Source: Acidimicrobiales bacterium (GTDB taxonomy: Bacteria; Actinomycetota; Acidimicrobiia; Acidimicrobiales; CADCSY01). Taken from it: a stretch of DNA of 64,000 bases. The stretch lies in the NCBI GenBank assembly GCA_035512495.1, contig DATKDW010000062.1, forward strand, positions 135,660 to 199,659, in the 5' to 3' direction. The stretch's first letter is position 1, and the number at the start of each line of letters is the position of its first letter. Positions 1 through 8,121 of the stretch are shown one piece after another. The notes below the pieces were generated by a model. It was not told the DNA's origin and searched no databases. It saw nothing but the letters and a program-made list of their open reading frames with translations. The translations under genes and the position numbers were made by a program.

Positions 1-275
1 TCCTTCTCGTAGCTGCCGAGCGACTTGGCGGTCTCGCGGCTCGTGGTGTCCGCGGCGGGCAGCTTGGCGACGAGCGTCGCCGGCGCCGAGTCGGGGGCGC
101 CGTCGTAGGTGAGGTGCACCCGGATGCTGTCGCACATCTGCCCGGTGCCCACCGGGGCGAGGTCGACTTCGGTGACGGCGACCTCGTCGCCGAGCTCACC
201 GGAAGCGCGGAGCGCCTCGGTCAGCCACGCCGGGGTGAGCGCGGCCGGGTCGCTGGCGATGCTGAGCGAGTCCAT
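1..275 (-). CDS. Phosphotransferase family protein (kinase-like), 3' part outside window
   Basis: Only the first 91 codons are present; the gene runs off the left edge. The N-terminal lobe is that of an APH/ecdysteroid-kinase-like small-molecule kinase: after a helix beginning LTPAWLTEAL comes a VGTGQMCDS nucleotide-loop-like turn (about 42-50) and a strand ATLVAKLP whose Lys71 would be the ATP-binding lysine. The catalytic Asp and metal motifs lie outside the window. The ATG at 273-275 follows a region carrying a palindromic operator. Substrate unknown; annotated relatives act on hydroxylated small molecules or antibiotics, which is family knowledge and not shown here. Confidence 0.7.
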   Translation of the reverse strand, partial: MDSLSIASDPAALTPAWLTEALRASGELGDEVAVTEVDLAPVGTGQMCDSIRVHLTYDGAPDSAPATLVAKLPAADTTSRETAKSLGSYEK

Positions 276-291
276 GGTCGGCACGGCCGGA

Positions 292-311
292 CACTGACAG
301 ACGCGTCAGTG
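292..311. promoter_or_regulatory. Palindromic operator upstream of the phosphotransferase gene
   Basis: Seven-base arms CACTGAC (292-298) and GTCAGTG (305-311) are perfectly complementary around a 6-base centre. The dyad lies 17 bp upstream of the start codon at 275, where the promoter should be. TGAC-N6-GTCA half-sites are typical of TetR-family operators; the regulator is not in the window. Confidence 0.55.
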
Positions 312-342
312 AGGTGTCAACGACCCCTCGGCGGGGTGGTCG

Positions 343-1509
343 TCAGGCGACGGCTTCGCTGTCGTCCCACGCCGCCAGGTCGGCCAGGCGGGGGTCGTTG
401 GAGAAGACCTCGACCAGCGGGAGGTCGAGCCCGATGCGCTTCTGCATGGCCTTGACCTCGAGCTCCTGGTCCCAGAGCACGAGGGTGGCGACCACGCCGG
501 CGCTGCCGGCCCGGGCGGTCCGGCCCGAGCGGTGCAGGTAGGTCTTGTGGTCGGCGGGCGGGTCGTAGTGGACCACCACGTCGATCTCGTCGACGTGGAT
601 CCCTCGAGCGGCGACGTCGGTGGCGACGAGCACATGGAGCTCGCCGGACATGAAGTCGTTCAGTGCCCGCTCGCGCGCGCCCTGGCGCAGGTCGCCGTGG
701 ATCGGCTCGGCCCGCACGCCCTCCTTCTCCAGCTGCTCGGCCAGGCGGTCGGCGCCGCGCTTGGTGCGGACGAACATCCGGCACCGGTAGGTGCCGGCAG
801 CGATGGCAGCCGCCACCTTGACCTTGTCCATCTGGTGGACCTGGAGGAAGCGGTGGGTCATGTCCTCGACGGTGACGTTGTCGGACGCGACCTCGTGGAA
901 CACGGGGTCCTTCATGTGGACCCGGACCAGGTGGTCGACCTCGCCGTCGAGCGTCGCGGAGAACAGCATCGTCTGGTGATCCGGGTTCACGTGGCGGAGC
1001 ACCCACTCGACCTGCGGGAGGAAGCCCATGTCGGCCATCCGGTCGGCCTCGTCGAGCACGACCTGTTCGATGGCGTCGAGGAAGATCTCCTTGCGGTCGA
1101 TCAGGTCGATGAGGCGACCCGGGGTGGCGACGACGATGTCGATTGGCTCCTCGAGCGACTTGAGCTGCTTGTCCATGTCGGTGCCGCCGTAGACCGCCTG
1201 CACGATGCGGTCGCGCTGGGCGGCGAGCGGCTCGAGCTCGAGGGTGACCTGGACCGCCAGCTCCCGGGTGGGCACCAGGACGATGGCGCGCGGGTGGCGG
1301 GGCTCGGCCTCCTCGACCCGCTCCACGATGGGCAGACCGAAGGCCAGGGTCTTGCCCGAGCCCGTCTTGGCCTTGCCGCACACGTCGAGGCCCGCGAGGC
1401 CGTCGGGGATCGTCATGGCCTGCACGGGGAACGGGGCCGTGATGCCACGGGTGGCGAGGGAGTCGACGAGATCGCTCGAGACGCCGAGCGCGGCGAAGGT
1501 GGTGCTCAT
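343..1509 (-). CDS. DEAD-box ATP-dependent RNA helicase
   Basis: 388-residue RhlE/DeaD-type helicase that unwinds RNA duplexes using ATP, in cold adaptation, ribosome assembly or mRNA turnover. Visible motifs in order: Q motif (about 5-30, FAALGVSS...PFPVQ), Walker A AKTGSGKT (47-54), PTRELA (80-85), ATPGR (128-132), DEAD (153-156), SAT (184-186) and, in the second RecA lobe, HRSGRTARAG near 328. The frame stays open far upstream, but the Q motif fixes the start at MSTTFAAL, preceded by an AGGAG about 11 bases away. There is no long basic C-terminal tail, so it is a minimal helicase core. Confidence 0.93.
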   Translation of the reverse strand: MSTTFAALGVSSDLVDSLATRGITAPFPVQAMTIPDGLAGLDVCGKAKTGSGKTLAFGLPIVERVEEAEPRHPRAIVLVPTRELAVQVTLELEPLAAQRDRIVQAVYGGTDMDKQLKSLEEPIDIVVATPGRLIDLIDRKEIFLDAIEQVVLDEADRMADMGFLPQVEWVLRHVNPDHQTMLFSATLDGEVDHLVRVHMKDPVFHEVASDNVTVEDMTHRFLQVHQMDKVKVAAAIAAGTYRCRMFVRTKRGADRLAEQLEKEGVRAEPIHGDLRQGARERALNDFMSGELHVLVATDVAARGIHVDEIDVVVHYDPPADHKTYLHRSGRTARAGSAGVVATLVLWDQELEVKAMQKRIGLDLPLVEVFSNDPRLADLAAWDDSEAVA

Positions 1510-1687
1510 GGTTGGGTTGCTCCTGGTGATCGTCATCTGCGGAAGGTGGGTCGCCATCGCGGCGCCGCACTCCGTCTGGACGGGGAGGAGCGGTGAGGCA
1601 ACCCGCGAGGCCACGATGCTGCGTGCCACCTCGCACCACCCAGGGTAGCGCCTCGACCCCACTCCAAGACACTCAGGGCCGTGCGCG

Positions 1688-2524
1688 TCAGTCCCAGAAG
1701 TCGAGGGCGGTGCGCACGGTCTGCTCGAAGGCGTCGTCGTCGAGGTCGGCGCGGAGGGCACCGAGGAGCTCGGCGTCGGTGCCCACGAGGCGCCGCAGGG
1801 GGGCCTCCGGGTCGGTGGCGACCTCCCAGATGGCCTCGGCGACGACCTGCGGGTCGGCCGGTCCGCCCTCCCGTCCCGGCACGTTCCCGTAGGCAGCGTC
1901 CCACCGGGCCCGGAGCTCGTCGTAGGGCGAGCCGTCGGCATCGGCGACCTGGCGGTTGTCGTCGAAGCGGGTGGGGAAGCTGCCCGGCTCCACGACGGCG
2001 ACCCGGATGCCGAAGGGGTGCACCTCGTAGTGGAGAGCCTCGCTGACCGCCTCCAGGGCGTACTTCGAGGCGCCGTAGATCCCACCGAAGGGCGGACTCA
2101 CGCGCCCGGCGATCGACGACACGTTCACGATCACGCCCGAGCCGGCGTCGCGCATCACCGGCAGCACCGCCTTGGTGACCCGCAGCACGCCGAAGACGTT
2201 CGTGGCGAAGACCGCCTCCGCCTGGGCAACGTCGACCTCCTCGACCGCGCCCCGGATGCCCAGGCCGGCGTTGTTCACCAGCACGTCGATCCGGCCGAGG
2301 TCGGAGACGACACCATCGACGGCGGCGGCGACCGAGGCGTCGGAGGTGACGTCGAGCGCCACGATGCGGAGGTCGAGGCCCTCGTCGTCCCGGGCGGCCT
2401 CGAGCTCGCCGGCGCAGGAGGCGTCGCGCATCGTCGCCACGACCGTGTGGCCCTGGCGGGCCCCGTGCAGGGCGGCGAGGAGCCCGAAGCCGCTGCTGCA
2501 ACCGGTGATGAGGGCGACGGCCAT
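1688..2524 (-). CDS. SDR family NAD(P)-dependent oxidoreductase
   Basis: 278 residues, classical short-chain dehydrogenase: cofactor motif TGCSSGFG (7-14), NNAG (about 85-88), catalytic Ser of NVSS and the YGASK Tyr/Lys pair (about 149-153). The Arg in the loop after the second strand (TMRD) suggests NADPH preference, an inference. Substrate unknown; the sequence looks like retinol-dehydrogenase-type SDRs. The start is set by the Rossmann fold beginning at MAVALITG and by a TAGCGT -10 element (2533-2538) 8 bases upstream, so the mRNA is probably leaderless. That -10 overlaps the stop codon of the upstream hydrolase gene. Confidence 0.9.
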   Translation of the reverse strand: MAVALITGCSSGFGLLAALHGARQGHTVVATMRDASCAGELEAARDDEGLDLRIVALDVTSDASVAAAVDGVVSDLGRIDVLVNNAGLGIRGAVEEVDVAQAEAVFATNVFGVLRVTKAVLPVMRDAGSGVIVNVSSIAGRVSPPFGGIYGASKYALEAVSEALHYEVHPFGIRVAVVEPGSFPTRFDDNRQVADADGSPYDELRARWDAAYGNVPGREGGPADPQVVAEAIWEVATDPEAPLRRLVGTDAELLGALRADLDDDAFEQTVRTALDFWD

Positions 2525-2535
2525 GGACCCGCACG

Positions 2536-3501
2536 CTAACGGCGGTCGACCGTGGGCCGGGGCGGCAGCCGACTGATCACGTCGTCGATCGCCGTGGCGG
2601 TGACCCGGGCGAAGTCCCGGCCCGACACCAGGCACGCGTCGTGGTCACCCCGGAGCTGGTGGACGGTCGCGCCGGGCACCGCCTTGGCCAGCGCCCGCTG
2701 CTTGCGGGGCCGGACGAGCCGGTCCTCGGTGGTGATCACCACGGCGGTCGGGACGTCGACCTCACTGGCGAAGGGACGGGCGTCGTAGCCGCCGAGGGCA
2801 CGCCCGGCGTGAGCTGTGTCGGTGGGGTCGCCCCGACGCAGCTCGCCCTTGAGCCACCCCTGGTAGGGCGCCAGGTCGGGGCTGGTCTCGATGGCGTCGC
2901 GCAGCAGGCGGTCGATCATCCCGCGTGGCGCGCCCAGCCGCAGGACGTACTCGAGCAGGCCCATGGTCTTCCAGACCAGCCGCTCGCGACGGCTCGCCCG
3001 CCACTCCAGGGCGGTGGCCTGGAAGACGAGGGCGTCGACCAGCTCGGGGTGACGCCGCCACAGCAGCATCGAGATGGGGCCACCCATGGAGTAGCCGCAG
3101 GCGATCACGGAGCGCAGCCCGAGGGCCCGCACCACGCCCGCAGCGTCGTCGGCAGCCGCCTCGAGGGTGAACGGCTCCTCGCTCCGCATCCCCCGACCGT
3201 GGCCGCGGTGGTCGACCGCCACCACCGACGCCAGCCCCCCGACGGCGTCGTAGGCCCGCCACCAGTTGAGGTCGGCAGACGCGGTCCAGCCGTGGAGCAG
3301 CAGCACCGTGGGCGCGCCCGGCGGGCCGTCCGACTGACGAACGAACACCTCGCCACGGCCCGGGACGTCGACGATCCGCCCGGCCGGGAGCGGCGGCGGG
3401 ATCGGCGGCCGTGGGTCGCCCCGCTCGAGGCGCCGCACGTAGCGACGGGCCCGCCGGCCCCCATCGAGCAATCGTCGTCTGGCCACTCGCACGCTCGTCA
3501 T
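2536..3501 (-). CDS. Alpha/beta hydrolase
   Basis: 321 residues. Alpha/beta-hydrolase fold with oxyanion strand VLLLHGWTAS, nucleophile elbow GYSMGG (Ser about 140), a lid region, and the catalytic His in GDHDACL near the C-terminus. Likely esterase or related hydrolase; substrate cannot be read. Two adjacent Met codons (3504 and 3501) are possible starts. 3501 is chosen because it is 7 bases after a TAGCAC -10 hexamer on the minus strand, matching the leaderless pattern of this genome. Divergent from the MOSC gene with only about 23 bp between starts. Confidence 0.88.
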   Translation of the reverse strand: MTSVRVARRRLLDGGRRARRYVRRLERGDPRPPIPPPLPAGRIVDVPGRGEVFVRQSDGPPGAPTVLLLHGWTASADLNWWRAYDAVGGLASVVAVDHRGHGRGMRSEEPFTLEAAADDAAGVVRALGLRSVIACGYSMGGPISMLLWRRHPELVDALVFQATALEWRASRRERLVWKTMGLLEYVLRLGAPRGMIDRLLRDAIETSPDLAPYQGWLKGELRRGDPTDTAHAGRALGGYDARPFASEVDVPTAVVITTEDRLVRPRKQRALAKAVPGATVHQLRGDHDACLVSGRDFARVTATAIDDVISRLPPRPTVDRR

Positions 3502-3508
3502 CATCGAA

Positions 3509-3518
3509 GTGCTATCAC
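3509..3518. promoter_or_regulatory. Divergent promoter with overlapping -10 hexamers
   Basis: Minus-strand TAGCAC (3509-3514) and plus-strand TATCAC (3513-3518) share the TA at 3513-3514. They lie 7 and 6 bases from the start codons of the hydrolase and MOSC genes, so both transcripts would be leaderless. Confidence 0.5.
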
Positions 3519-3524
3519 CGGTCC

Positions 3525-4298
3525 ATGCGAATCGGAACCGTCGAAGAGCTGTGGCGCTACCCCGTGAAGTCCATGCAAGGGGCCCGGCTGCCATCCCTGG
3601 AGCTGGTGAGCACGGGCGTGCACGACGACCGAGGCTTCGCGCTGATCGACCGAGACACGGGCGCGCTGATGAGCGCCAAGCGCTACTCGGCCCTGCTGCT
3701 CGCCTCCGCCGAGCGCGACGACGCCGGGGCGGTCACGATCACCCTGCCGGACGGCGGCCAGGTGCGCAGCGACGACCCCGAGGTCGATGCCCGGCTGTCG
3801 GCGTGGCTCGGACGCGAGGTGCACCTCGACACCCCCCGAGCGCGCGAGCAGGTCTCCTACGAGATGACCTTCGACCCGCCGAACGACGACGCTGAGATGG
3901 TCGCCATCCCGACGCCGCCGGGCACGTTCCTCGACCTCGCCGGCATCCACCTGCTCACGTCCTCGACGCTCGAAGGGTGCGCCCGCGTCCACCCCGAGCT
4001 CGACTGGGACGTCCGGCGGTTCCGCCCCAACATCGTCCTCGACGCCGACGTGCAGCCCTTCGGCGAGGACGCATGGTGCGACGGGTGCCACCTCAGGATC
4101 GGCGACGCCGTCCTGACGCCTCGCCACCCCACCGTGCGCTGCGCCATGCCACTGCGCGGCCAGCCCGGGCTGGAGCGGCAGGCGAAGATGTACGCCGCCC
4201 TCGAGGACCTGCACGCCAACCACCTCGGCATCTACGTCGACGTGACGCAGCCGGGCACGATCGCCGAGGGCGACGAGGTCCAGCTCGTCGACGCCTGA
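3525..4298 (+). CDS. MOSC domain-containing protein
   Basis: 257 residues with the N-terminal MOSC beta-barrel (about 1-110, beginning VEELWRYPVKSMQG) and a C-terminal MOSC domain resembling molybdenum-cofactor sulfurase tails. The PTVRCAMP segment near 205-212 supplies the conserved cysteine that carries sulfur in this family. Known members handle sulfur or Mo-cofactor in N-hydroxylated compound reduction; the partner here is not visible. The start follows a TATCAC -10 by 6 bases with no Shine-Dalgarno sequence, consistent with leaderless expression. Confidence 0.87.
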   Translation: MRIGTVEELWRYPVKSMQGARLPSLELVSTGVHDDRGFALIDRDTGALMSAKRYSALLLASAERDDAGAVTITLPDGGQVRSDDPEVDARLSAWLGREVHLDTPRAREQVSYEMTFDPPNDDAEMVAIPTPPGTFLDLAGIHLLTSSTLEGCARVHPELDWDVRRFRPNIVLDADVQPFGEDAWCDGCHLRIGDAVLTPRHPTVRCAMPLRGQPGLERQAKMYAALEDLHANHLGIYVDVTQPGTIAEGDEVQLVDA

Positions 4299-4340
4299 GG
4301 GGCGAGCGCTGGCGTCCGAGGCGTGCTATGCCGGCGTGCC

Positions 4341-5291
4341 ATGAGGTTGCCCATGAACGCCCTGCTGGCACAGGCGCTCGTCACGGTGACGCAGGAGTAC
4401 GAGCAGCGAGGCGCCGGCTCGGCCGGTCTGCCGACACTGGCGGTGTGGTCGAACGTGCTCCGGCCGGTCGGCGACGGCATCGACCTGCGCGAGCTCCCGG
4501 CTGCAGCGCGCCTGTCCAAGCGGGCGGTTCGCGCCGCTGTCGGCGCGGCGGAGAAGCAGGGGTGGCTGGTGCATGAAGGAGGTGCCGTGCGGCCATCGCC
4601 GGCCGGCGAGATGGCTCGTGACCGATGGCCGTCGCTCGACGCCGACGTCGAGGCAGCTGTCGGCGGCGACATCGTCGCACCACTCCGCGAGGTGGTCTGC
4701 CAGCTCTACCTCGAGTGGCCGCACCACCCGACCGGCTACGGCCCGGCCGATCACTCGATCACCGGAGGCGTCTACACCGCGGGTGGTGGCCAGATCGACT
4801 CGAAGGTGCCGACCCACGCTGCGGACTGGGCGCCGGTCCTCCGGCACGACGTCGACGGTTCGAGCGTCGCGGCCCTGCCCCTCTCGGCGTTGCTGTCGCA
4901 GACGTTCGTGGCGTTTGCAGCCGACTTCGAGGAGCTCTGGATCGGCGGGCTCCATCTCGCTGCGACGGTGCTACGCCTGTTGCCGGACGAGGGTGCGCTG
5001 GTCAGCGAGATCCCGATGCTCAGTCGGCTCAAGGGCGACGGCAAGTCCGTCCTCGAGCGCCATGGCTACATCGAGATCTTGCGCGACGCCGACGACCCCA
5101 AGGTGCGACTCGCCGTGCCGACGTCACGCGGCCGCAACACCCGCGACGAGTACGAAGCGACCGTCGGCCGGGTCGAAGATCGCTGGGGCCCGAAGTACGG
5201 CGCCGATGTCGTCACCAGCCTACGGTCAGCGCTCGAGTCCCTCGACATCGACCGATCGCTACCGCACTCGGTGATCGACACGCTGACGTAG
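4341..5291 (+). CDS. Hypothetical protein with two winged-helix-like segments (MarR-like)
   Basis: 316 residues, not assigned to a named family. Residues about 35-85 (LRELPAAARLSKRAVRAAVGAAEKQGWL) read as one winged helix, and residues about 205-270 (LVSEIPMLSRLKGDGKSVLERHGYIEILRDADDPKVRL), followed by a long C-terminal helix, read as a second MarR-like one. The segment between them is unrecognised. A DNA-binding regulator is the best inference. The start at 4341 is 8 bases after TATGCC; Met at 4353 is an alternative. Convergent with the synthetase gene. Confidence 0.7.
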   Translation: MRLPMNALLAQALVTVTQEYEQRGAGSAGLPTLAVWSNVLRPVGDGIDLRELPAAARLSKRAVRAAVGAAEKQGWLVHEGGAVRPSPAGEMARDRWPSLDADVEAAVGGDIVAPLREVVCQLYLEWPHHPTGYGPADHSITGGVYTAGGGQIDSKVPTHAADWAPVLRHDVDGSSVAALPLSALLSQTFVAFAADFEELWIGGLHLAATVLRLLPDEGALVSEIPMLSRLKGDGKSVLERHGYIEILRDADDPKVRLAVPTSRGRNTRDEYEATVGRVEDRWGPKYGADVVTSLRSALESLDIDRSLPHSVIDTLT

Positions 5292-5326
5292 ACGCGGTTC
5301 AGATGCGACGCCGAAGCTCGTCCGAC

Positions 5327-6622
5327 CTACGGCGTGAGACGGTGGAGATCTCTCGGGAAGAGCGTGACCTCTCTGATGTTCGCAGCGCCGGTGAGGCGGG
5401 CGACCCACCGTTCGAGGCCGATCGCAAAGCCCCCGTGAGGCGGCATCCCATGCCGGAAGGCTTCCAGGTAGCCATCGAACGCGGTGAGGTCTTGGCCGGC
5501 GAGCGCGGCCTCGTAGTCCTCGAGCCGGTGCAGTCGTTGGCCCCCAGTCACGAGCTCAAGTCCTCGGAAGAGAAGATCGAAGCTGTTCGACGCTGCCCCG
5601 TCCTGAGGGTCAGGGTGCGTGTAGAAGGGCCGCTTCGCCATGGGGTAGCCCGTCACGAAGACGAACTCTGAGCCGTGCTCGGCCAGGACCCACTCGCACA
5701 GCCAGCGCTCGTCATGTGGAGCAAGGTCAGGCTCGCCGACCGTTGGACGGCCGGTCGCGGCTTCGATCATCTGCTGGGCGTCGGCGAAGTCAACCACCGG
5801 GACCGCTTCTGGCACCGTCGGCAAGGTGAGCCCGAGCAGCTCCACGGCGGGTGCGGCAGTCTCGGCGATCGCCCCGAGCATCCCGTGGAGGGCCGTGCCG
5901 AGGATCGCCATGACATCACGGTGGTCGGTGATGAACCCCACCTCGGCGTCGAGGGACACGTACTCGGCGAGATGCCTCGCAGTGTCATGCGGCTCAGCAC
6001 GGAACACTGGTGCCACTTCGTAGACGCGCTCGAAGACACCGACCATCACCTGCTTGTAGAGCTGTGGACTCTGAGCCAGATACGCCTGGGTCCCGAACCA
6101 GTCGATGGGGAAGACGTTCGCGCCGGACTCGGTGGCGGATGCCACGACCTTCGGGGTGAAGATCTCGGTGAACCCGGAACCGTCGAGCGTCGAGCGGAAG
6201 CCCGCTACCGATGCCGAGGCGATCTGCGCGATCGCGCGTCGACGGGGATGGCGCAGCGAGATCGCTGCGTGATCGAGCAGTGTCGGCAGCTGCGCGTTCA
6301 GCTGCGGCCGCCGCAGCTCGAGCGGCGGCGCAGAGTCGACGCTGGAGATCACCGTTATCGAAGGGTTGACGATCTCGACGCCTGCCGGCGCCTGCACGCT
6401 GCTGGCGACCTCGCCAGTCACCTCGATCACGGACTCACACGCCACACCCGCGATTCGTTGCCGCAGGTCGGGATCGACGACCACGACCTGGGCGACCCCG
6501 CTGCGGTCCCGAAGCAGGACGAAGGCAACCTGTGCGAGCTGCCGTTGGTGGTGCAGCCATCCCTGCACGCGCACGCGTTCACCAACGTGTGCGCAGAGCT
6601 CGTGGGCCAACCTGCGTTCCAT
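5327..6622 (-). CDS. aspS: Archaeal-type aspartate--tRNA(Asp/Asn) ligase
   Basis: 431 residues, the length of archaeal or non-discriminating AspRS (about 430-440) and far shorter than bacterial AspRS (about 590), because the GAD insertion is absent. N-terminal OB-fold anticodon domain (about 10-100, RVRVQGWLHHQRQLAQVAFVLLRD), then the class II core: motif 1 region EIFTPKVVASATESGANVFP, AYLAQSPQLYKQ, motif 2 FRAEPHDTARHLAEY, and motif 3 GFAIGLERWVARLTGAANIRE ending LFPRDLHRLTP. It charges tRNA-Asp and, if non-discriminating, tRNA-Asn for later amidation. The ATG at 6622 has a GGAGG 6 bases upstream. Expression is probably under the T-box leader just upstream. Lateral origin is likely. Confidence 0.9.
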   Translation of the reverse strand: MERRLAHELCAHVGERVRVQGWLHHQRQLAQVAFVLLRDRSGVAQVVVVDPDLRQRIAGVACESVIEVTGEVASSVQAPAGVEIVNPSITVISSVDSAPPLELRRPQLNAQLPTLLDHAAISLRHPRRRAIAQIASASVAGFRSTLDGSGFTEIFTPKVVASATESGANVFPIDWFGTQAYLAQSPQLYKQVMVGVFERVYEVAPVFRAEPHDTARHLAEYVSLDAEVGFITDHRDVMAILGTALHGMLGAIAETAAPAVELLGLTLPTVPEAVPVVDFADAQQMIEAATGRPTVGEPDLAPHDERWLCEWVLAEHGSEFVFVTGYPMAKRPFYTHPDPQDGAASNSFDLLFRGLELVTGGQRLHRLEDYEAALAGQDLTAFDGYLEAFRHGMPPHGGFAIGLERWVARLTGAANIREVTLFPRDLHRLTP

Positions 6623-6760
6623 CCTTCGCCTCCATCCGGTCGAACTCCCAGATGTGTGGGCGAGGGGATCCCGCGGTGCCACCACACTTCACCGCCGGAT
6701 GCTCCGACGGCCTCATTCGGTGAGGCTGCTCAGGGGACGTCACTCCCCGTCTGCGCAGCC
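6623..6760 (-). ncRNA. T-box riboswitch (translational type) controlling the AspRS gene
   Basis: The leader contains the T-box core GGTGGCACCGCG, 12 of 12 to the GGUGGNACCGCG consensus. The antisequestrator folds canonically: helix A1 GTGTGG (6682-6687) with CCACAC (6654-6659), the 7-nt bulge TGGCACC (6675-6681) whose UGGC would pair with a tRNA acceptor end GCCA, and helix A2 GCG/CGC. Upstream are a short Stem I, GGCTGC (6755-6760)/GCAGCC (6724-6729) capped by GGGGA/TCCCC with a GTGACG loop containing the Asp codon GAC (6739-6741), and an 8-bp hairpin at 6692-6710. The competing fold pairs TCGCC (6659-6663) with GGCGA (6626-6630), masking the Shine-Dalgarno sequence (6629-6633). There is no U-tract terminator, so control is probably on translation. 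Confidence 0.87.
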
Positions 6761-6766
6761 ACCGAC

Positions 6767-6772
6767 ATCGTA
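6767..6772 (-). promoter_or_regulatory. -10 element for the T-box/AspRS transcript
   Basis: TACGAT on the minus strand lies 6 bases before G6760, the first base of the T-box Stem I. Transcription would therefore begin at the base of Stem I. The -35 region is weak. Confidence 0.5.
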
Positions 6773-6915
6773 GGAGCAGCCCACGAGTCGAGGCACTCGA
6801 GTTTTCCCTCTGACCACTCGATCACCGGAGTGCGCCCAGCAGTCCGCGACCCGGAGTGCCACTGGGGAGGCGACAAGTGCCGCGAGGCCAGGCACTCGAC
6901 CCCATTGCCCGCCGC

Positions 6916-8121
6916 TCAGGCGGCGGCGGGCTCGGGGAGCCGCAGGTCGAGGACGCCGGGCGGGTGCGTGGTCCAGGTGCGACCGTGGGGATCGGTGATG
7001 GTGAGGGTGCCGTCGGGGTCCATGGTCTCGCTCCAGCGAGGGAGGTGGGCGAGGTGGTGATGGCGGCAGCACTTGAGGACCAGGTTGGTCAACTTGGTGG
7101 GTCCATGTCGGTTGACGTGGATGACGTGGTGCGCTTCGCACCAACCTGGTGGTCGGTCGCAGCCGGGATGGCGGCAGTGCCGGTCGCGCAGCACGAGGGC
7201 GTTGTAGAGGTTGGCGGGCACGGTGCGGGTAGCGGTGCCGTAGTCGAGGATGCTGGTGCGGCCCTTCATGAGCACCCGGTGCACGGCGCTGTCGCACAGG
7301 AGCCGCTGCAGGCTGGCCGCCGGCAGGAGCGGCCCGTCGATCACCTGGCCGGGCCCGTCGCCGTCGAGATCGTCGAGGGTGGCGACGATGTTGAGGTGAG
7401 GGCGGTGCCGCCCTCCGGCCCGGGTCTGTTGGTGGTCGAGGAAGAACCGGCAGATGTCTCCCAGCGCGTCGGCGCGGCGTTGGGGGGCGGTGCGCTCCTC
7501 GCCTTCGGCGTCGTCGGTCAGGGCGAGGCGCAGGGCGGCCTCGATCGTGGCGCCGGACTCGGCGTCGAGGGAGCCGGTGAGCTCGTAGCGGTCGCCGAGG
7601 GTGCGCGACAGGCGCAGCGACCGCCGTGCCGGGGCGGGGTCGCCGCGGTCGACCACGGCGTCGGCCCGCTCCTTCCAGCGGCGCATGGCCGTGGCGGTCT
7701 GGGCCACGTCGAGCGGCTCGAGCACTGGAACCAGCTCGGCCTCGTGGTCGGCGAGGAGGCCGATGGTGGCGTCGTCGACGTTGGCCACCACTGCCTGCAC
7801 CTGCCCGCCCGAGAGCCGCCCGTCGCGCCAAGCGTCACCGGTGAGCGGTAGCGACCGCAGCCGCCGCGCCGTGCGGGCTGTCGACGACGCCGCCGCGCCC
7901 GACATCGCGGTGTGATGACGCAACCACGCGGTCAACGACGTGGCCCCGTCGGGCGACCACCCCGCATCGACGTCGAAGCGTCCGAGGGCGTCGCTCAGCT
8001 TGGCGTTGAGCAGGTCCACCAGGCGGCACACCTCCGCGATGGCTTCGCCGGAGGCAGGGATGTCGACCTCGTCAATCACCTCAGCCAACCGCTCCAACAT
8101 GTCCCCATGGTAGTCGAACAT
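6916..8121 (-). CDS. 13E12-repeat (DUF222) family HNH endonuclease-like protein
   Basis: 401 residues. DUF222 helical domain over about residues 1-290, then a C-terminal HNH nuclease module: CRHPGCDRP, CEAHHVIHV, N of LTNLV and CRHHH, giving the Cys/His zinc set and the HH-N-H catalytic residues. Actinobacterial members are multicopy and of uncertain role; the HNH fold implies DNA nicking or cleavage. The ATG at 8121 has AGGAG 6 bases upstream (later Met at 8100 lacks this). A LexA-type box overlaps the start codon, and several mycobacterial members of this family are known to be in the SOS regulon. Confidence 0.9.
   Translation of the reverse strand: MFDYHGDMLERLAEVIDEVDIPASGEAIAEVCRLVDLLNAKLSDALGRFDVDAGWSPDGATSLTAWLRHHTAMSGAAASSTARTARRLRSLPLTGDAWRDGRLSGGQVQAVVANVDDATIGLLADHEAELVPVLEPLDVAQTATAMRRWKERADAVVDRGDPAPARRSLRLSRTLGDRYELTGSLDAESGATIEAALRLALTDDAEGEERTAPQRRADALGDICRFFLDHQQTRAGGRHRPHLNIVATLDDLDGDGPGQVIDGPLLPAASLQRLLCDSAVHRVLMKGRTSILDYGTATRTVPANLYNALVLRDRHCRHPGCDRPPGWCEAHHVIHVNRHGPTKLTNLVLKCCRHHHLAHLPRWSETMDPDGTLTITDPHGRTWTTHPPGVLDLRLPEPAAA

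Noticed and set aside
6623..6760. T-box leader as a transcription-terminating type
   Set aside because: No stem followed by a T-run precedes the start codon, whereas a pairing that masks the ribosome site is visible.
4752..6830. 16-bp direct repeat CACTCGATCACCGGAG at 4752-4767 and 6815-6830
   Set aside because: One copy is inside a coding region, neither is at a gene boundary, no target duplication or mobile gene lies between; a match of this length is near chance in 64 kb of biased sequence.
5327..8121. AspRS plus HNH gene as a mobile island or self-resistance locus
   Set aside because: No integrase, attachment repeats or biosynthetic genes flank them.
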